Of a stretch of DNA of 27,054 nt, positions 24,016 to 27,054 are shown one piece after another. Origin of the DNA: JAGPHI01 sp036641735. Its GTDB lineage: Bacteria > Bacillota > Clostridia > Oscillospirales > Ruminococcaceae. The stretch lies in contig JAVWEG010000028.1 of assembly GCA_036641735.1 (NCBI GenBank), positions 1 to 27,054 of the forward strand, read 5' to 3'. The stretch's first letter is position 1, and each line of letters starts with the position of its first letter. Below the pieces are notes generated by a model. It did not search any database. It was not told the origin of the DNA and saw nothing but the letters and a program-made list of their open reading frames with translations. The translations under genes and the position numbers were made by a program.

Positions 24016-25815
24016 ATGCAAAATCGCAAATATTATCCCTTTGAACGAAACAGCTACTACACAGGAAAATTGCTCACTGCCCGCGATTTTGATGCGGAAC
24101 AACGCTATTTTAACGATAAACGTCGCTTTTTAAGCCGTGTTGAGGGCGAGGGCGGAATAGCATCGGGGCTTGGCGTTATAATAGCAGACGATGCCTCGAT
24201 TATTTTGCAGGCAGGCTGCGCAATAGATGCATCGGGCAGGGAAATTGTAGTGGCTGAAACACAGGTTGTTAAGCTTTCCACTATAGAGGGATTTGGAGAG
24301 CTTACAACGCAAAGCGCATTTCTTGGCATTAGCTATGACGAACAGCCCGTAGACGAAGTGTACTCGGTAATGAGCGATGAAGAGGGCGGCGAGCATTATA
24401 ACAAAATGCGTGAGCAGTATAAGCTTGCCTTGCTTGATGAAAACTTGGTGGCGCATATAGAAACACCGTCCGATGAGATGGTGGCAAAGCTAATAATTTA
24501 TGCAGACCAAGATGTGGAAGTGGCACAATACACACCGCGCTATTTACCAAAAGACAGTGAGCTTATGGTGCGTGTGCAGATTACGCGCTTTGCAAGCGGC
24601 AGCGGAGAATATTCGTTTGCCTACACTATGGATACCCCGGGCTTATGCGGCGCTCAAAACAAGCAAAGCACGGAGGTGGCGGTAAATAACCTAAAGCTTT
24701 TGCAGGGCGAAAGCAGCAATTTCGATTTTGCTCTTTGCCCCGAGCCTTATACTTACGGCGGCGGTGCTTGCATATCTATCAATAATTTCAGCATACGCAA
24801 GGGCGGAGACGAAACTTTCTCACTAAATAAAAAGTTTTCGGCGGATATAAAGCCTGTTTCACAGGAGCTTTGCGATTTTTATCTTTCTAATTATTATGCA
24901 AAGCCGATGGATAAAACCTTAAACGAGAGCTACGACGAAAAGCTTTGGATAGCAAAAATTACATTAATTCGTCAAAATTCGGCAGTTATCATAGATAAAA
25001 TTACTCCTGCACCGTTTTTGCAGTACAGGTATAATTCACAGCAGCTAATGATACTGCGCCGTTTAAAGACGTTTTATCCTACCGCAAGGCATTTGGCTCC
25101 TGCACAGGCACCGTTAGCGGCAAACAATGTATCACTGCCTTCGGCAGGGCAAGATGTAATGCGCAATATGGCGTGCGGTGTGTTTACAATGTCATTGGGG
25201 CTTGGCTACGACATTAAAGAGCCGATTTTCTCCGAGGAAATAATGCACAGCCTCGGTATGGGGCCTGTATACGTTGACGTTGGTGTTGAATATATTACCG
25301 AAAACAAGAAAAAAGGCAGCACCAGTGAAATATTCCTCGGGGATATATCTATTTTCGACAAGGACGTTCGTGCCAATGACAGCGAGCGAATTTATAAGCT
25401 GTCTACAGCGGTAAAGGTATTGCCTGAACGCGGCACATTTATTGTGGGAATACGACTTGGAGATACGTCCGGCCCTATCAGCTTGAGAGTGCGCTGGTAT
25501 GCTATAAAGCTGGGAGAAATAAACAAAAAACTAAAGCAAAACGCAAACAACGGCGAACGTATGCTGCTAGTAAATCCGGATACCATTGTGATACAGCCTA
25601 AAGCGACAGCACACATAACACCTGTGTTTGTAAATATGCCGACTGAGGCGTGTACGTATAAGCTGATGGATACCGAGAGCGGCACTATAGACCAAAACGG
25701 ACTATATACAGCACCGTCACGAGAGGGTGTATATGAAATACGTATAGAGGCTATAAGTGATGCTACGGTTTACTGCCACGCATTTGCGATAGTAACTCAA
25801 AAGAAAAAAGCTTAA
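24016..25815 (+). CDS. 'KLLTARDF' N-terminal protein with Ig-like C-terminus, eCIS-associated type
   Basis: This 599-aa protein has no signal peptide or membrane helix. Residues 6-55 (YYPFERNSYYTGKLLTARDF, EQRYFNDKRRFLSR, GIASGLGV) match the N-terminal signature of a family of uncharacterised proteins that I associate with contractile injection loci, often near AAA+ ATPases. The middle (60-510) is beta-rich, with an Arg/Tyr-rich segment at about 335-365. The C-terminal about 85 residues (VNPDTIVIQPKATAHITPVF, GTIDQNGLYTAPSREGVYEI) form an Ig-like domain. A structural or tail-fibre-like role is inferred. The ribosome site (AAAGCAGG) is weak. It lies 31 nt after the giant protein. Confidence is good for the gene, moderate for the family link. 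Confidence 0.65.
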   Translation: MQNRKYYPFERNSYYTGKLLTARDFDAEQRYFNDKRRFLSRVEGEGGIASGLGVIIADDASIILQAGCAIDASGREIVVAETQVVKLSTIEGFGELTTQSAFLGISYDEQPVDEVYSVMSDEEGGEHYNKMREQYKLALLDENLVAHIETPSDEMVAKLIIYADQDVEVAQYTPRYLPKDSELMVRVQITRFASGSGEYSFAYTMDTPGLCGAQNKQSTEVAVNNLKLLQGESSNFDFALCPEPYTYGGGACISINNFSIRKGGDETFSLNKKFSADIKPVSQELCDFYLSNYYAKPMDKTLNESYDEKLWIAKITLIRQNSAVIIDKITPAPFLQYRYNSQQLMILRRLKTFYPTARHLAPAQAPLAANNVSLPSAGQDVMRNMACGVFTMSLGLGYDIKEPIFSEEIMHSLGMGPVYVDVGVEYITENKKKGSTSEIFLGDISIFDKDVRANDSERIYKLSTAVKVLPERGTFIVGIRLGDTSGPISLRVRWYAIKLGEINKKLKQNANNGERMLLVNPDTIVIQPKATAHITPVFVNMPTEACTYKLMDTESGTIDQNGLYTAPSREGVYEIRIEAISDATVYCHAFAIVTQKKKA

Positions 25816-25839
25816 TGCTAATGGATTGGTGGGATTGCG

Positions 25840-26736
25840 TTGCTTGAAGCACTTAATATGAGTTTGGAAACAGTAAGAACTGTGCTTTCCAATGATGTGA
25901 ATGAGATATCAGTTTGCGAAGATTTAAAACGCAAATCCGGTGTGTTTTACACCGTAATCTCTATTACATCAGCCACGGTGCGCCTAATGGTAGCAGGTGC
26001 ATTGGCAAGTGACGATTCCTTTAAAAAGAACAGAGACTTTATCGGTTCGTTTTCGCACGCAGACAGCCTTTGCCTAGTGTTTTTATACAGCGATGAAAAC
26101 TTATTGAAAAGCCGCGAATCCCTTTATGCCGATACATTTGTAAAGCGTAAACAAATTGCAGAAAATTTATTAGTGGCACTTGCCGAAACACAAATAACAG
26201 GCTCAATGGGTATGCTTTTGTTATCTGAAAACAATATAAATATCACGCAAGATTTATCGGTGTATTTCAATTATTTTATGGATTTTGCAAAATGGAAGCC
26301 GAATGTCAGCGTTATGCGGTTTTTCTTGGAAGTATCTAGCTTGTGCGCGGATATTTTGTCGCGTGAATATCAAATTAAATACGAAGGCAACACTACAAAA
26401 TATCCGGGCGAGCTTCAGGTGTTTGCGAAAAAGGCAGAGCTTGAAAGCTTTACCTCATTCAATTCCATACTCACATTTATTAAGCAAATTCCGGATATTC
26501 CAAGTGAACCGTCCGTGGGGCTACGAAAGCTGGCAGACAAAATAAGCTCGGCAATAGAAAAAATGCGCAAGCACTCTATGAGCATATTTTTGGCGGCAAT
26601 AGTGCTTGCAACCATAGTGTTTACCTTGTTTCGGGTAACGGCTTGGATGTCATATAACAGCCAAACCAAAAAAGGTATTACATATGTCGGAATGGAAAAT
26701 ATCGGAGAGGTTTATCTCGGAGATGAAGATGTCTGA
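25840..26736 (+). CDS. Unknown single-pass membrane protein
   Basis: I do not recognise this 298-aa protein. Residues about 1-244 have no signal peptide and look globular alpha/beta (GVFYTVISITSATVRLMVAG; ADSLCLVFLYSDENLLKSRE; QITGSMGMLLLSENNINITQ), so they should be cytoplasmic. A single membrane helix follows (about 248-266, IFLAAIVLATIVFTLF), then a short 32-residue tail (ending GEVYLGDEDV) that would be outside. The TTG at 25840 is preceded by GGTGGG at 6 nt; an in-frame ATG at 25858 is possible but lacks a ribosome site. It lies 25 nt after the KLLTARDF gene and 28 nt before the next. It may anchor a cytoplasmic complex to the membrane (inference). Confidence 0.6.
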   Translation: MLEALNMSLETVRTVLSNDVNEISVCEDLKRKSGVFYTVISITSATVRLMVAGALASDDSFKKNRDFIGSFSHADSLCLVFLYSDENLLKSRESLYADTFVKRKQIAENLLVALAETQITGSMGMLLLSENNINITQDLSVYFNYFMDFAKWKPNVSVMRFFLEVSSLCADILSREYQIKYEGNTTKYPGELQVFAKKAELESFTSFNSILTFIKQIPDIPSEPSVGLRKLADKISSAIEKMRKHSMSIFLAAIVLATIVFTLFRVTAWMSYNSQTKKGITYVGMENIGEVYLGDEDV

Positions 26737-26763
26737 TGCCACAATATTGGAGGGAGCAGATAA

Positions 26764-27054
26764 ATGAAAAAAATAAGCCTTCGGGTTTTGGGAATATCGC
26801 TGCTGGTGGCACTTGGCATTACCATATTTGGCCTTGTGCAAGGGAAAACTAACACCATAGATGCACTAGCCGGTATGCAGGCACTGCCAATGGGGCAAAC
26901 TGTGGTGGCAAGATATCAAAACAACAGTATTGTGCTAGACAGAATTACAAGTGACGGACACAGCAACGCTTCACTTTCCATAAAGAGAAAAAACGGAAAA
27001 AGCTTTTACTCGTTAGTGGATATTTCTGCCGATGCAAACGGAAATATGTATCTT
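26764..27054 (+). CDS. N-terminus of a membrane-anchored, probably extracellular protein (cut by right edge)
   Basis: The ATG at 26764 is preceded by AGGGAGC at 6-9 nt. Ninety-seven codons are seen with no stop. The N-terminus has two Lys (MKKISLRV) and a hydrophobic stretch (about 8-24) without a clear cleavage site, so it may be an uncleaved anchor. Following residues (QTVVARYQNNSIVLDRI, SLVDISADANGNMYL) look like the first blades of a beta-propeller, where 'DANGN.YL' turns are typical. Family cannot be named from this fragment. It continues the rightward operon. Confidence 0.6.
   Translation, partial: MKKISLRVLGISLLVALGITIFGLVQGKTNTIDALAGMQALPMGQTVVARYQNNSIVLDRITSDGHSNASLSIKRKNGKSFYSLVDISADANGNMYL

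Overview
The window looks like a chromosomal stretch of a gut- or host-associated Clostridia-type Firmicute, possibly Oscillospirales-like; this is inferred from style, not from a marker gene. The grounds are moderate-to-low GC, strong AGGAGG-type ribosome sites, Gram-positive signal peptides and lipoboxes, two AgrA/AgrC-type (LytTR + GHKL) two-component systems, a clostripain-family lipoprotein, a MalT-like LuxR regulator, and large GLUG and chitobiase-repeat surface proteins. I see no rRNA, tRNA, CRISPR array or transposase.

Left part (1-5996, minus strand). A leftward series encodes a small membrane protein with a LemA-like tail, a TM2-domain protein, a lipoprotein, a clostripain-type (C11) protease lipoprotein, a DUF4428-like zinc-ribbon protein, and a secreted GLUG-repeat protein that runs off the left edge. 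A hairpin terminator/attenuator lies between the lipoprotein and the protease, and a perfect palindrome over a candidate -10 lies in front of the GLUG gene.

Middle part (5997-13053). Two LytTR two-component systems converge on a shared, perfect 22-bp-stem bidirectional terminator (8267-8317). The left system (6244-8252, plus) is an overlapping regulator-kinase pair. The right system (12862-8352, minus) is an overlapping three-gene operon: regulator, membrane-anchored surface protein, and a 7TMR-DISM-like kinase that is broken by a 1-nt frameshift just after its phospho-acceptor region. Each regulator has a two-turn direct repeat (22-bp and 20-bp period) in the divergent intergenic region beside it. 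These are candidate LytTR binding sites.

Right part (13054-27054, plus). Eight co-directional genes with no internal terminator that I can see: a degenerate receiver lacking its phospho-acceptor Asp; a TPR/LuxR regulator without the ATPase domain; a charged, Gln-rich protein of unknown function; an AAA+ ATPase that resembles those of extracellular contractile injection systems (eCIS); a 2096-aa surface protein with about a dozen chitobiase-type modules and an acidic cytoplasmic tail; a protein with the 'YYTGKLLTARDF' N-terminal signature that I associate with eCIS loci; an unknown single-pass membrane protein; and the start of another membrane-anchored protein cut by the right edge. My working hypothesis is a surface/contractile-injection-like system under LytTR, pseudo-receiver and LuxR control. 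No sheath, tube or baseplate gene is in the window, so the assignment rests on the ATPase and the KLLTARDF protein and needs the sequence beyond 27054.
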